64,000 nt of DNA from Kaistia defluvii (lineage in GTDB: Bacteria > Pseudomonadota > Alphaproteobacteria > Rhizobiales > Kaistiaceae), in NCBI RefSeq assembly GCF_040548815.1, contig NZ_JBEPSM010000002.1, positions 434,001 to 498,000 on the forward strand, read 5' to 3'. Under the pieces are notes generated by a model, which ran no database searches, was not told the DNA's origin, and saw only the letters and a program-made list of their open reading frames with translations. Positions 54,901 to 63,209 of this stretch are shown here, piece by piece. Made by a program: the position numbers and the translations under genes. Every line of letters begins with the position of its first letter. Positions within the stretch are counted from its first letter, which is position 1.

Positions 54901-55415
54901 AGGACGAGCAGGACGCAGTGGCCGAGATCGTCGAGGCGGTCGAGCGTTTCAGTCGCGACCATGTGGCAGCCCGGCTGCTCCAGGCGGCCATCGAGCGCTA
55001 TCGGGCCGAGCATCAGAACCCGATCGTCGAGCGCGCCTCGCGGGCCTTCACCATGCTGACCGGCGGCCAGTGGAGCGGCATCGGCATCGATTATGATCAG
55101 GATCCGCCCCGGCTGGCGGCCTTGCGCGAGGGAGCGCTTCTCGCCCCCGACGCACTTTCCGAAGGAACGCGCGACCAGCTTTTCCTGGTGCTGCGTATCG
55201 CAGCGATCGAGGAGCATGCGCGTCGCGCCACGCCGCTCCCCTTCATCGCCGACGACCTGTTCACCACCTTCGACGAAGCGCGAACGGCAGCCGGTTTCGA
55301 GCTCCTGGCGGAACTGGGTGCCGTGACACAGGTGATCGTCTTCACCCACCATGTCCATGTCGCCGAACACGCCAAGCGCGTGCTGGGCAGCCGCGCGGGG
55401 CTGATCGAGCTGTGA
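51948..55415 (+). CDS. SMC-like AAA ATPase, YhaN/SbcC type
   Basis: 1155-residue ATPase. N-terminal half-site with Walker A GANEAGKTT at 32-40; a long alanine/arginine/glutamate-rich coiled-coil region from about 190 to 1000; C-terminal half with signature LSEGTRD at 1070-1076, Walker B ending IADD at 1100-1103 and the H-loop in FTHHVH. No zinc-hook CXXC is seen in the coiled coil, which distinguishes it from SbcC/Rad50 and agrees with YhaN. It forms a DNA-end-processing complex with the phosphoesterase upstream. Extremely GC-rich, so large open frames exist on the other strand. Confidence 0.87.
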   Translation: MKLRSLGLERYGRFTGRTLEFDPDARVTVIVGANEAGKTTALAAVADALYGIETRSRYNFLHDYKTMRLAATVEAPDGRSLSFARLKRQNATLIDPASETPLADDVLTPFLGAHDRQAFLDIFGLNQRRLREGGEKLLAGGGDLAETLMAAAPGLGQVATLRDRFQESAAKIFNPARKTSSHSFHVAIDKRAQAQKAIRELELRVDEVTKLRKEAERTAEARKLAETAERAADVALARARALVHGAKELRILDAQSRARAELGDLPAVVAGFVPRARGLLAALDKAREAAALAAREEAAAKAALDAIAVDDAILAFAATIEICDEERAAVEKELQSLPKRRAEAGEAQAALHRIALALGLADIEVLRDRLPDLPLLARAEALVEKMRAAAIREETVSRDSARIVADRRAIEAARASLGHVADPVPLQRRLARLDGAEERERAWRTLDHRLVAQRAQLGERVARLGHGLADATALAALPLPALAAVEAALREQKLAADALDRQREALSGFEEQRAQAEARLAALRSGRPAPTEDVIAAARTERDAAWTSLRPLALGERGREEGDGALVQCIDRTLIDADRLADERQVETQRLAALAQAERDIAELGVRIDMAGRRVAEARARQDALAADWGALWAATGLSLPADERSTAFLRDAELARQARDLLRQDEAQAAAQRETVNIERAETDRLRQELGLPPLGDAPLRMADLREAIAATEARFLEARDHERDLRQLEEASADLASRQRDVMLETEAQAAEAKEIFPRLAVRPGALAGEARAAIDLWREALPQFTALRSLETRIAAIERDEAVFVGHVGELLTGAGDSVSDGDAFAAARRLRARLDQARQARSKADTAGEALATRRAARIVADEALLQAETALVELLAVANCPSAEALPALLDRLDQASICDGKLAEARERLDGLRGSRSEDEVRGAIEGRDDEALALAAAEIEAAHSEARAARDAAIEADTQARSALAALDRRDGAAAAAQDEQDAVAEIVEAVERFSRDHVAARLLQAAIERYRAEHQNPIVERASRAFTMLTGGQWSGIGIDYDQDPPRLAALREGALLAPDALSEGTRDQLFLVLRIAAIEEHARRATPLPFIADDLFTTFDEARTAAGFELLAELGAVTQVIVFTHHVHVAEHAKRVLGSRAGLIEL

Positions 55416-55488
55416 GGGTGGCACGGCGCTAGCTGGACGTCATTTCCTTCACCTCGCCTATGGGGGCCTTTGCAGAACTCTGCCCCCA

Positions 55489-55611
55489 CATCCTGAGGAG
55501 GCCCGAAGGGCCGTCTCGAAGGACTCAGAGCGGTCGTGCAAATCCAAAGCAATCCTGTTCCTAGCCCGTGCGTCCTTCGAGACAGCTTTCTCCGAAAGCC
55601 TCCTCAGGATG
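55489..55611. repeat. Intergenic inverted repeat (CATCCTGAGGAGGC family)
   Basis: A 123-bp element with perfect 14-bp ends CATCCTGAGGAGGC / GCCTCCTCAGGATG and a second internal pair CTCGAAGGAC / GTCCTTCGAG. The sequence type is a well-known Hyphomicrobiales intergenic palindrome. It fills the gap after the SMC gene, before the convergent class V aminotransferase gene, and may serve as a transcript boundary. The remaining bases of the gap (55416-55698) show no gene. Confidence 0.8.
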
Positions 55612-55698
55612 TTGGACATGGCGTGCAGCAGGAGGCCTTTCGATGTTACGCCAAGGTCTTCTGGGGGAGAGGTGCAGGCCGAGCGATGGGGCTGGAAA

Positions 55699-56964
55699 TC
55701 ACCCCGCCGTCGTCCACTCGCCAAAGTTCTCGATGAAGCGGTCTACTTCGGCGGCGGTGTTGTATTGCGCCAGGCCGACGCGGACGACGCCGCCCTTGTC
55801 CATCAGGCCCAGCCGGGTGGTCGGCTCGATGCCGTAATTGTGCCCGTGCCAGAGCGAGATGTTCTTCTTCGCCATCGCCTTGCAGATATCGGCCGGATCG
55901 GTGCCTTCATAGGTGAAGGAGACGGTGGGCACCCGGCGCGACAGCGCTTGCTTTTCGGTCAGCCCCTGGATCTTCAGCTTCGGAAAGGATTGCAGCCCGT
56001 CGATCAGGCGGGCCGTCAGCACGCGCTCATGCGTATCGACAGCGTGCATGCCGGCAACGAAGTGCTCGCGCCGGGACCCGCCTTCGGGGGCGTCGCCAAA
56101 CGTGGTGCCGAGCCATTCGAAGTGTTCGATCGCGCCCAGCACGCCGGCGAGCGACTCGCGGTTGGTCGTGCCGGTTTCGAATTTTCCGGGCGGGATCGTC
56201 GACGCGGCGCGCACCTTGTAGGCCTCGAGCCGGTCGAGAACGTCGCGACGGCCCCAGAGCACGCCATGATGCGGTCCGTAGAATTTGTAGGCTGAGCAGA
56301 CCAGGAAATCGCAGCCGATATCCTGCACGTCGATGATGCCATGCGGCGCGAACTGCACGGCGTCGACATAGACGAGCGCGCCGGCCGCTTTTGCCGCTTT
56401 GGTGATGGCCTTCACGTCGTGGATGGTGCCGGTGACGTTCGAAGCATAGCCGATCGCCGCGACCTTGAGCTTGTCGGTGATGACGCTGTCGAGTTGCGTC
56501 AGGTCGAACTCGAAGGTCTCTGGATCGAAGTCGATCCAGCGCACGACGAGGCCCTTGTCCTCTGCCAGCATGAGCCACGGCGCGACATTGGCGTCGTGAT
56601 CCATGCGGGTCAGCAGGATCTCGTCGCCCTCCTTCAGCGTGCGCCCGATGGCGCGCGACATGGAGAAGGTGAGGGTGGTCATGTTCTGGCCGAAGATCAC
56701 CTCGTGCCAGTCATTCGCGTTGAACAGGTCGCCCATCGCCTTGTGGGCTTCCTGCGCCTGGGCGATGGCGCGCTGCGAGGTGTCGAAATAGCCGCCGAGA
56801 TTGGCGTTGTCCTCGACGAGCGCCTGCATCATCCGGTCGATGACGCGGCGCGGCACCTGCGTGCCGGCCGGATTGTCGAAGAAGACGGGAGTCGCGTCGC
56901 CGCGAGTGGCGATCGCTGGGAATTCCTGGCGAATGGCGTCGATATCCAGGCGCGAACCAGCCAT
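55699..56964 (-). CDS. Class V aminotransferase-fold PLP enzyme, cysteine-desulfurase-like
   Basis: 421-residue fold type I enzyme. PLP lysine K227 in CSAYKFYGPHHG, with D201 and H208 (YVDAVQFAPHG) holding the cofactor, and TTNRESLAGVLGAIEH. It belongs to the cysteine-desulfurase-like branch near isopenicillin-N epimerase rather than IscS/SufS. No obvious active-site cysteine loop of IscS type is seen, so desulfurase activity is unproven; a lyase or racemase acting on an imported amino acid is as likely. It lies 32 bp downstream of the cyclase-family gene at the end of the Liv transporter strand. Confidence 0.82.
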   Translation of the reverse strand: MAGSRLDIDAIRQEFPAIATRGDATPVFFDNPAGTQVPRRVIDRMMQALVEDNANLGGYFDTSQRAIAQAQEAHKAMGDLFNANDWHEVIFGQNMTTLTFSMSRAIGRTLKEGDEILLTRMDHDANVAPWLMLAEDKGLVVRWIDFDPETFEFDLTQLDSVITDKLKVAAIGYASNVTGTIHDVKAITKAAKAAGALVYVDAVQFAPHGIIDVQDIGCDFLVCSAYKFYGPHHGVLWGRRDVLDRLEAYKVRAASTIPPGKFETGTTNRESLAGVLGAIEHFEWLGTTFGDAPEGGSRREHFVAGMHAVDTHERVLTARLIDGLQSFPKLKIQGLTEKQALSRRVPTVSFTYEGTDPADICKAMAKKNISLWHGHNYGIEPTTRLGLMDKGGVVRVGLAQYNTAAEVDRFIENFGEWTTAG

Positions 56965-56996
56965 GGCCGCTCCCTCCCTCTTGTTCTTGTTTGGTT

Positions 56997-57743
56997 TCAG
57001 CGATGTATGGCGACAACCCGCGCTGGAAAGCCCGATCCGCCCCTGGCCTTGGGCCAGCTCGCCATGATCAGCGCACCCGTCTCGGGCACCTTGTCGAGAT
57101 TGTTCATCAGCTCGATTTGCCAGCGGTCAAGCGACAGGACATAGTGCTCGAGTGCATAGCTTCCGGCCGAGGTGGCGAGGCCGGGATCGGTATCGATCTG
57201 TTCGTGGCCGACGGCCGTGATGCCGCGTTCGGTGAAGAGATGCTCCAGCACCTCGCGGCTCCAGCCGGGCGTGTGCACGACGCCATCGGCCGAGCGATTG
57301 TAGAACCGGTCGGTATCCGGCCAGCGCTTGTACCAGTCGGTGCGAAGCGCGACGAAGCACTTCTCCGGAATGCGGCCGTTGCGGGCCTCCCATCGGGCGA
57401 CGTCGTCGAGGGTCGGCGTGGCGTCGGCATCCGCCGCCACGCGTTCACTGATGTCGAGGATGACGAGCGGCAGCAGCATCTCCGAGACCGGGATCTGGTC
57501 GAGCGTCCGGCCACCTTCGATGAAGTGGACCGGCGGATCGACATGCGTCCCCCACTGCCCGGGAATGCTGTAGCGATGGACCTGAAATCCATGGCCCTTG
57601 GCAAAATCGAACAGGAGTTCCCGCTCCTCATCCGGGAAAGACGCGAAGTGCGGCTGGCCCGGATGGAAGGCGTGGGTGAGGTCCGTGAAGGTCGCACCGG
57701 CAAGGCCGGTGCGGTGGAGATCCCAGAGGCTGCTGCCGGTCAT
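56997..57743 (-). CDS. Cyclase-family hydrolase (KynB/isatin-hydrolase fold) with altered metal motif
   Basis: 248-residue metal-dependent hydrolase of the family that includes kynurenine formamidase and isatin hydrolase. The family signature H-x-G-T-H-x-D-x-P-x-H-F appears as QWGTHVDPPVHF at 63-74: the first zinc histidine is Q63, the others (H67, D69, H73) remain. Further conserved part: VGHEQIDTD with the late histidine. Substrate would be a cyclic amide or N-formyl compound. It sits between the PLP enzyme and livK, five bases from the latter, so it is read with the importer. Confidence 0.8.
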   Translation of the reverse strand: MTGSSLWDLHRTGLAGATFTDLTHAFHPGQPHFASFPDEERELLFDFAKGHGFQVHRYSIPGQWGTHVDPPVHFIEGGRTLDQIPVSEMLLPLVILDISERVAADADATPTLDDVARWEARNGRIPEKCFVALRTDWYKRWPDTDRFYNRSADGVVHTPGWSREVLEHLFTERGITAVGHEQIDTDPGLATSAGSYALEHYVLSLDRWQIELMNNLDKVPETGALIMASWPKARGGSGFPARVVAIHR

Positions 57744-57748
57744 GGTTC

Positions 57749-58924
57749 CTACGGCTCCGGAACGAAGGTGGGAGCGGCTTCGCTGGCGAGCGTCAGCTTG
57801 CCGTCCTTGACGCCGATGACCGAGACGGACTTGTCCGGAACGGCGACGCCGGGGCGGTAGCTGATCGTGCCGGTGACGCCGGCAAGGCCCTGGGTCGCGG
57901 CGATGGCGTCGCGGATCTTGGCGGGCTCGGGCGAACCGGCGCGCTTGATGGCATCGGCCATCAGCTTGGTGGCGTCATAGCCGAGCGCTGCGAAGGAGTT
58001 CTCCGGAGCGTGGCCGGTTGCCTTCTGGTAGGCCTCGTTGAAGGCCGCGACCACCGGGCTCGCGCCTTCGCCCATGAAGGCATGGGTGGTGAAGTACGCG
58101 TCGTTGGCGGCCGCGCCGCCCACTTCGATCAGCAGAGGCGTGTCGTAGCCGTCGCCGCCGACGACCGGCAGGTTGATGCCCGCCTGGCGCAGCTGCTTCA
58201 GGATCAGGCCGATTTCCTCGGCATTGGACGAGGCATAGATGAAGGCGGGCTGCTCCGGCAGCGCCTTGATCTTGGCGATCTGGGCGGTGAAGTTCTTGTC
58301 GCCGATCTTGTAGGTGTCCTTGCCGAGCAGCTTGCCGCCGCCATGCTCATAGGCCGCGACGAAGTAGTCGGCCAGCAAAGTGGTGTATTCGGAGCCGATG
58401 TCGGTCAGCAGGTAGCCGGTCTTGGCGCCCAGCTTGTTGAGCGCGAATTCGGCCCCGACGGCCGCCTGGACGTTGTCGCCGAAGGCGGCGAGGAAGACCT
58501 GGTCGCCGAGCTGGGCCGGCAGCTTGGGCGAGGTGGCGCCCGGGGTGATGAACGGGATCTTGGCCTTGTCGACCTGCGGCCCGATCGACAGCACGCTGTC
58601 GGAATCGGCGAAGCCGATGATGCCGACGACCTTGTCGCTATCGATCAGCTGGGAGGCGACGGTCGAGATGACGGTCGCGTCGCTCTTGGAGTCATAGGTG
58701 ACCAGTTCGAGCGGGCTGCCCAGCACGCCGCCGGCGGCGTTGATCTCGGCCACGGCCAGCTTGGCGCCGTTCAGCATCGGGCCATCCAGCGAGGCCTGAA
58801 TGCCTGTCACATTGGCCGGGAAGCCGATCTTGATCGGATCGGCCGCGTAGGCTCCAGCGGTGGAGAAGGCAAAGGCGGCGCCAAGCCCGAGGCCGATGGC
58901 CGCCCGTCGTGAGAGCTTCATCAT
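57749..58924 (-). CDS. livK: Branched-chain-amino-acid-type periplasmic binding protein
   Basis: 391-residue type I periplasmic binding protein of the LivK group (IKIGFPANVTGIQASLDGP, INAAGGVLGSPLELVTYDSKSD). The leader has a twin-arginine SRRAAIGLGL, so export may go through Tat; cleavage is likely after A27. Members bind leucine-like amino acids but also amides, urea or aromatic acids. Its start overlaps the livM stop by four bases. The flanking hydrolases (cyclase, isochorismatase and N-formylglutamate-amidohydrolase-like) hint at an amide or N-acyl ligand. Confidence 0.88.
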   Translation of the reverse strand: MMKLSRRAAIGLGLGAAFAFSTAGAYAADPIKIGFPANVTGIQASLDGPMLNGAKLAVAEINAAGGVLGSPLELVTYDSKSDATVISTVASQLIDSDKVVGIIGFADSDSVLSIGPQVDKAKIPFITPGATSPKLPAQLGDQVFLAAFGDNVQAAVGAEFALNKLGAKTGYLLTDIGSEYTTLLADYFVAAYEHGGGKLLGKDTYKIGDKNFTAQIAKIKALPEQPAFIYASSNAEEIGLILKQLRQAGINLPVVGGDGYDTPLLIEVGGAAANDAYFTTHAFMGEGASPVVAAFNEAYQKATGHAPENSFAALGYDATKLMADAIKRAGSPEPAKIRDAIAATQGLAGVTGTISYRPGVAVPDKSVSVIGVKDGKLTLASEAAPTFVPEP

Positions 58925-59970
58925 CTGTCTTTTCCCTCTTTATGATTTTGGTTCGCCGATCTTCCGGAGAGACCGAACGTCAGCTCGCGGTCTCCCATGA
59001 TCCCCTTCGGCCGGAAGATCATGATCAGGATGAAGAGGAAGCCGAGCACGATCTGGCTGGCTCCGAACAGAGCAGGCACGGTGATGTCGCCGATCGTGAA
59101 GCCGCGTTCGACCGAGCGCAGCAGTTCCGACAGGATCGACACGCAGATCACGCCGATGATCGCGCCGGAAAGCGAGCCCATGCCGCCGAGAACCAGCATG
59201 GCGATGAGGTTCATCGTCATCGCGAAATAAAAGGTATTGGGCGAGAACGAGCCGAGATAGTGGGCGTAGAGCGAACCGCCGACCCCGGCGAAGAAGGCGC
59301 CGATGACGAAGGCGACCAGACGGGCGCGCAGCACGCTGATGCCGACGGCGCTCGCCGCGATCGTATCGTCGCGTACCGCTTTCATCCGTCGACCGAAGGG
59401 CGAATAGACCAGCCGCGCCAGCACCAGCAGGGTGACCGCCAGCCAGCCAAGCACCCAGGGCAGCGTGGTGGCCAGCGGCACGCCGGTGAACGTCCTGGCG
59501 CCGCGGGTGAAGTCGGAGGCGTTGATCAGCACGACGTTGACGATGATGAGGAAGCCCATCGTCGCGACCGAGACGAAATAGCCCGACAGCCGCATCAGCG
59601 GATAGCCGACAATGACGGCCAGAAGGGCCGCGAACAAACCCGCCACCAAGGTCGCCGGCAGGAAGGGCAGGCTGAACCAGTTCAGCAGGTCCGGCAGGTG
59701 CGGCAGCAGCGCCTTCTTCTGCTGGATCGTCAGCGACAGGATGCCGGCGGCATAGGCGCCGGCCCCGATGAAGCCGACATGGCCGAGCGAGAAGACGCCG
59801 GTGAAGCCGTTCGAGAGCGACAGCGACAGCACCAGGATGCTGTTGAGCGCGATCAGCAGCAGGATGCGGACGAAGTAGTCGCCGACCATATGCGGGGCAC
59901 CGAAGGCGACCCCGGCGGCGAGGAGGAGCGCCGCACCCACGGCGATTGGAATACGTGGATCGGCCTTCAC
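58921..59970 (-). CDS. livM: Branched-chain-type ABC permease
   Basis: 349-residue inner-membrane permease with about ten segments. The LivM landmark GYFVSVATMGF and the coupling-loop region SPFGRRMKAVRDDTIAASAVGI are present. The start is GTG at 59970, overlapping the livH TGA (GTGA); the frame is open beyond it but inside livH. Coupled at both ends to livH and livK. Confidence 0.88.
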   Translation of the reverse strand: MKADPRIPIAVGAALLLAAGVAFGAPHMVGDYFVRILLLIALNSILVLSLSLSNGFTGVFSLGHVGFIGAGAYAAGILSLTIQQKKALLPHLPDLLNWFSLPFLPATLVAGLFAALLAVIVGYPLMRLSGYFVSVATMGFLIIVNVVLINASDFTRGARTFTGVPLATTLPWVLGWLAVTLLVLARLVYSPFGRRMKAVRDDTIAASAVGISVLRARLVAFVIGAFFAGVGGSLYAHYLGSFSPNTFYFAMTMNLIAMLVLGGMGSLSGAIIGVICVSILSELLRSVERGFTIGDITVPALFGASQIVLGFLFILIMIFRPKGIMGDRELTFGLSGRSANQNHKEGKDR

Positions 59971-60869
59971 AGCTTGATCTCCCGGTTCGGCTGCAGAAGA
60001 CCGCCCGGCCGGAACAGCAGGAAGGCGATCAGGAGCGCAAAGACGATGGCGTCGCGATAGGGGACGACGGTATCGGGCAGGAAGGCGATGATGAAGATCT
60101 CCAGCGCCCCCAGCATGTAGCCGCCGAGCAGCGCGCCCGAGATCGAGCCGAAGCCGCCGATGATGGCCGCGACGAAGGCCTTGAGCAGCGGTGTGAAGCC
60201 CATCTGTGGCTGGACGACGCCCGCCTGGGCCGCCCAGAGCACGCCGGCAAGGCCCGCATAGGCCGAGGCGACGATGAAGGCGACGACGATCACCTTGTTG
60301 ACGTTGAGGCCGACCAGCTGGGCCGCCTGCATGTCCTCGGCTGCCGCCCGCATGCCGAGGCCGATCGTGGTCTTGGTGATGAACCAGCCGAGCCCGATCA
60401 GCGAGACGAAGGTGAGAAGCACGGTCAGAACGTTGATATTGGTAAAGGTGATCGCGCCGCCGGAAAGCTGCCACGAGCTGTTCAGGATGTCGGGAAGAGG
60501 GAAATTGCGCGGCGACGAGGTGAACAGCAGGATGCCGAGGTTTTCCAGGATGTAGGTGACCGCGAGGCTGGTCAGCAATCGCGTGACGTCCGGCGCGTTG
60601 CGGATCGGCCGATAGGCGATGCGCTCGATCAGGAAGCCGGCGATAGCGGAGGCGGCGATGCCGCAGATCATGGCCGGCACGAAGGGCATGCCGAGGCCGA
60701 TCAGCAGCACGGTCGTGAACGCGCCGACCATCATGACGTCGCCATGGGCGAAGTTGGTCAGCTTCAGCACGCCGAAGACGATCGAGAGGCCGACCGCCAC
60801 GAGGGCATAGAGGCTGCCCAGACTGACGGCGTTGATCACCTGCTGGAGGATGTATTCAAGCTGGCTCAT
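59967..60869 (-). CDS. livH: Branched-chain-type ABC permease
   Basis: 300-residue inner-membrane permease with LivH features: SLGSLYALVAVGLSIVFGVLK at the N-terminus, NFAHGDVMMVGAF, and the cytoplasmic TKTTIGLGMRAAAEDMQAAQLVG loop around the middle. Overlaps livF by four bases and livM by three, part of one translationally coupled unit. Confidence 0.9.
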   Translation of the reverse strand: MSQLEYILQQVINAVSLGSLYALVAVGLSIVFGVLKLTNFAHGDVMMVGAFTTVLLIGLGMPFVPAMICGIAASAIAGFLIERIAYRPIRNAPDVTRLLTSLAVTYILENLGILLFTSSPRNFPLPDILNSSWQLSGGAITFTNINVLTVLLTFVSLIGLGWFITKTTIGLGMRAAAEDMQAAQLVGLNVNKVIVVAFIVASAYAGLAGVLWAAQAGVVQPQMGFTPLLKAFVAAIIGGFGSISGALLGGYMLGALEIFIIAFLPDTVVPYRDAIVFALLIAFLLFRPGGLLQPNREIKL

Positions 60870-61594
60870 TCCGCCGCCCCCAGATAGGCCTGAGCCACGC
60901 GGTCATCGACCCGCAGTTCGGAGGCAATGCCAGACAGCGCGACCTTGCCGGTGCGCAAGACATAGGCGCGGTCGGCGAGTTCGAGCGCCAGCGCGATGTT
61001 CTGTTCGACGAGCAGCATGGTCATGCCCTGCCGCTTCAGTTCTGCCAGCGCGTCGAAGATGTGGCGCACCAGCAGCGGCGCGACGCCCAGCGACGGCTCG
61101 TCGAGAAGCAGCAGCCGCGGCGCCGCCATCAGGGCGCGGGCGAGCGCCAATTGCTGTTGCTCGCCGCCCGAAAGCGTTCCGGCGAGCTGGCGCCAGCGCT
61201 CGCGCAGGATCGGGAACAGCACGAACATCTTTTCCGTGTCCCGGGCGACCCCTTCGGGATCGGAGCGCGTGCAGGCGCCGAGCCGCAGGTTTTCCGCGAC
61301 CGACAGGCCGCCGAACAGGCGCCGGCCCTCGGGGCTGTGGGCGATGCCGAGGCGGACGATCTGCGGTGCGGTACGCTTGTTGATCACCGTGCCGGCAAAG
61401 GTAACGGTGCCGGATTTCGCCCGCGCGAGGCCGGAGATGCTGCGCAATGTCGTGCTCTTGCCGGCGCCATTGGCCCCCACCAGCGCGATCACCTCGCCCT
61501 CATAGACGTCGAGCGAAACACCCTTCAGCGCGCGGACGGCGCCGAAATTCACTTCGAGATTGTCGACGCGCAGCAGCGGATCAGCTGTGGCCAA
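60866..61594 (-). CDS. livF: Branched-chain-type ABC ATPase
   Basis: 242-residue ATPase with Walker A GANGAGKST at 40-48, signature LSGGEQQQLALARAL and Walker B LLLDEPSLG. Short C-terminus without LivG insertions identifies it as LivF. Overlaps livG by 14 bases and livH by four. Confidence 0.92.
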   Translation of the reverse strand: MATADPLLRVDNLEVNFGAVRALKGVSLDVYEGEVIALVGANGAGKSTTLRSISGLARAKSGTVTFAGTVINKRTAPQIVRLGIAHSPEGRRLFGGLSVAENLRLGACTRSDPEGVARDTEKMFVLFPILRERWRQLAGTLSGGEQQQLALARALMAAPRLLLLDEPSLGVAPLLVRHIFDALAELKRQGMTMLLVEQNIALALELADRAYVLRTGKVALSGIASELRVDDRVAQAYLGAAE

Positions 61595-62372
61595 GATACG
61601 CCTCCCGCACGCGAGGATGGTTGCGGACTTCTTCGGGCGTACCGACGCAGATGACCTCGCCGGTGGCGAGCACCTGGATGCGTTCGCAGAGCCCCATGAT
61701 CAGGTCCATGTCGTGCTCGACGACGACGACGGCGACGTCGTAGCGGTCGCGGATCGTACGGATCAGCCCGGCAAGCACCTTGGTTTCGTTGGAGTCCAGG
61801 CCGGCGGCCGGCTCGTCGAGCAGCAGCAGTTCCGGCTTCGTTGCCAGCGCTCGGGCGATCTCGAGCCGGCGCTGGTCGCCATAGGGCAGGTCGGCGGCGA
61901 GACGGTTGGCCTGGTCCGACAGCCCCATCAGGTCGAGCAGTTCGGTCGCCACTGCCTCGGCGGCAGCGACGCGGCGCTGATAGAGCGGTCCGCGCACGAT
62001 CGAGGCGATCGGCCCGACCGGCTGGCGCAATTGCGCGGCGGCCAGCACGTTTTCGCGCACCGTCAGCGTGCCGAACAGGCGCGAACCCTGGAAGGTGCGG
62101 GCGATGCCGAGCGCCACGATGCGCGAGGTGCGCATGCCGACGATCGAGCGGCCCTTGAACTCGATCTGTCCGGAGTTCGGCTGCGAAAAGCCGGTGATCA
62201 GGTTGAAAAAGGTGCTCTTGCCCGAACCATTGGGGCCGATGACCCCGACGATCTCGCGGGCTCGGAGCGTGATGGTCTGGTCGCGCAAGGCGACGAGACC
62301 CCGAAAGGCCTTGGTCAGCCCCGTAGTCCTGAGCAGGATCTGCTCATCCGATTTGCCGTCACGCAATGCCAA
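61581..62372 (-). CDS. livG: Branched-chain-type ABC ATPase
   Basis: 263-residue ATPase, first gene of the liv unit. Walker A GPNGSGKST at 46-54, a degenerate signature (LPYGDQRRLEIARAL instead of LSGGQ, usual in LivG), Walker B LLLDEPAAGLD and the LivG-type C-terminus with VICVGTPEEVRNHPRVREAYLG. The 213 bp upstream (62373-62585) are AT-rich, contain a small TTGTT-GCGG-AACAA inverted repeat at 62478-62491, and probably carry the liv promoter. Confidence 0.92.
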   Translation of the reverse strand: MALRDGKSDEQILLRTTGLTKAFRGLVALRDQTITLRAREIVGVIGPNGSGKSTFFNLITGFSQPNSGQIEFKGRSIVGMRTSRIVALGIARTFQGSRLFGTLTVRENVLAAAQLRQPVGPIASIVRGPLYQRRVAAAEAVATELLDLMGLSDQANRLAADLPYGDQRRLEIARALATKPELLLLDEPAAGLDSNETKVLAGLIRTIRDRYDVAVVVVEHDMDLIMGLCERIQVLATGEVICVGTPEEVRNHPRVREAYLGHS

Positions 62373-62585
62373 ACTCGACCCCTCAAGAGATATCAGCGCA
62401 GTTCACGATGCTTGCAGAAAATCGTCAAATATTTCCGCAGCGTCTTCCCGATGCCAGATAAATTCCGGTCTATGTTTATTGTTGCGGAACAAAGACTTGC
62501 GTCTATTTGGCATTCAATGTTCCGTCCGTCGTCCTGTCAAGTGATCGCGACCCGATTCATTCAAATTCCGATCAAATCTCGTCTT

Positions 62586-63209
62586 TCAGGTCTTGGCGTT
62601 CAGTTCCGCGATCAGTGTCGTCGTATCGGTCTGCCGGCAATAGCCCTTGAAGGCGGCGAGCGCCCCGTCATGCCGCTCGCGACTGTCGGTGGTGCAGGCA
62701 TCGACCGGGCAGATCATGCGGAATCCCCGGTCGGCGCCGTCGCGAACCGTGTGGTCGACGCATTGGTCGGTCAGAAAGCCTGTGACGATGACGGTGTCGA
62801 TGCCGATATTGCGCATCAGATATTCGAAGATCGTCGAGTTGAAGAGGCTCGAGGACGTCTTCGGCAGGATGATTTCGTCGTCGCCCGGCTTCAGCGCGTC
62901 GATGACGCGGGTCTCCGGCGATCCCGGCGCGAAATGGAAGTTGGTCTGCTTGTAGTCGAGGCTGCGGTCGCGGCCGTCGCGCGTCAGGCTCTCGATCACA
63001 GTGAAGACGATCTCGGCCCCCGCCGCGCGGCCGGCTGCGAGAAGGCGCGCCATGTTGGGCACGGCGGTGTCGCGGGCGCTCTGGAAGAAATAGGGGCGGG
63101 CGGCTTCGGCCCCGGGATGGAAGATGCCGTCCTGGGTATCGATGAAGAGGATCGCCGTCCGGTTCGCCTCGACGGGCGACAGTCGGGCGAGGAGCGGCGG
63201 ACGGGTCAT
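62586..63209 (-). CDS. Isochorismatase-like cysteine hydrolase
   Basis: 207-residue cysteine hydrolase. Catalytic triad D24 (FIDTQDG), K117 (LPKTSSSLF) and C150 (LTDQCVDH), with the cis-peptide region before the cysteine. The family covers isochorismatase, nicotinamidase, N-carbamoylsarcosine and biuret hydrolases. ATG at 63209 overlaps the TGA of the preceding gene (ATGA), so the two are coupled. Context with an N-formylglutamate-amidohydrolase-like partner and a Liv importer argues for an amide or ureido substrate. Confidence 0.87.
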   Translation of the reverse strand: MTRPPLLARLSPVEANRTAILFIDTQDGIFHPGAEAARPYFFQSARDTAVPNMARLLAAGRAAGAEIVFTVIESLTRDGRDRSLDYKQTNFHFAPGSPETRVIDALKPGDDEIILPKTSSSLFNSTIFEYLMRNIGIDTVIVTGFLTDQCVDHTVRDGADRGFRMICPVDACTTDSRERHDGALAAFKGYCRQTDTTTLIAELNAKT

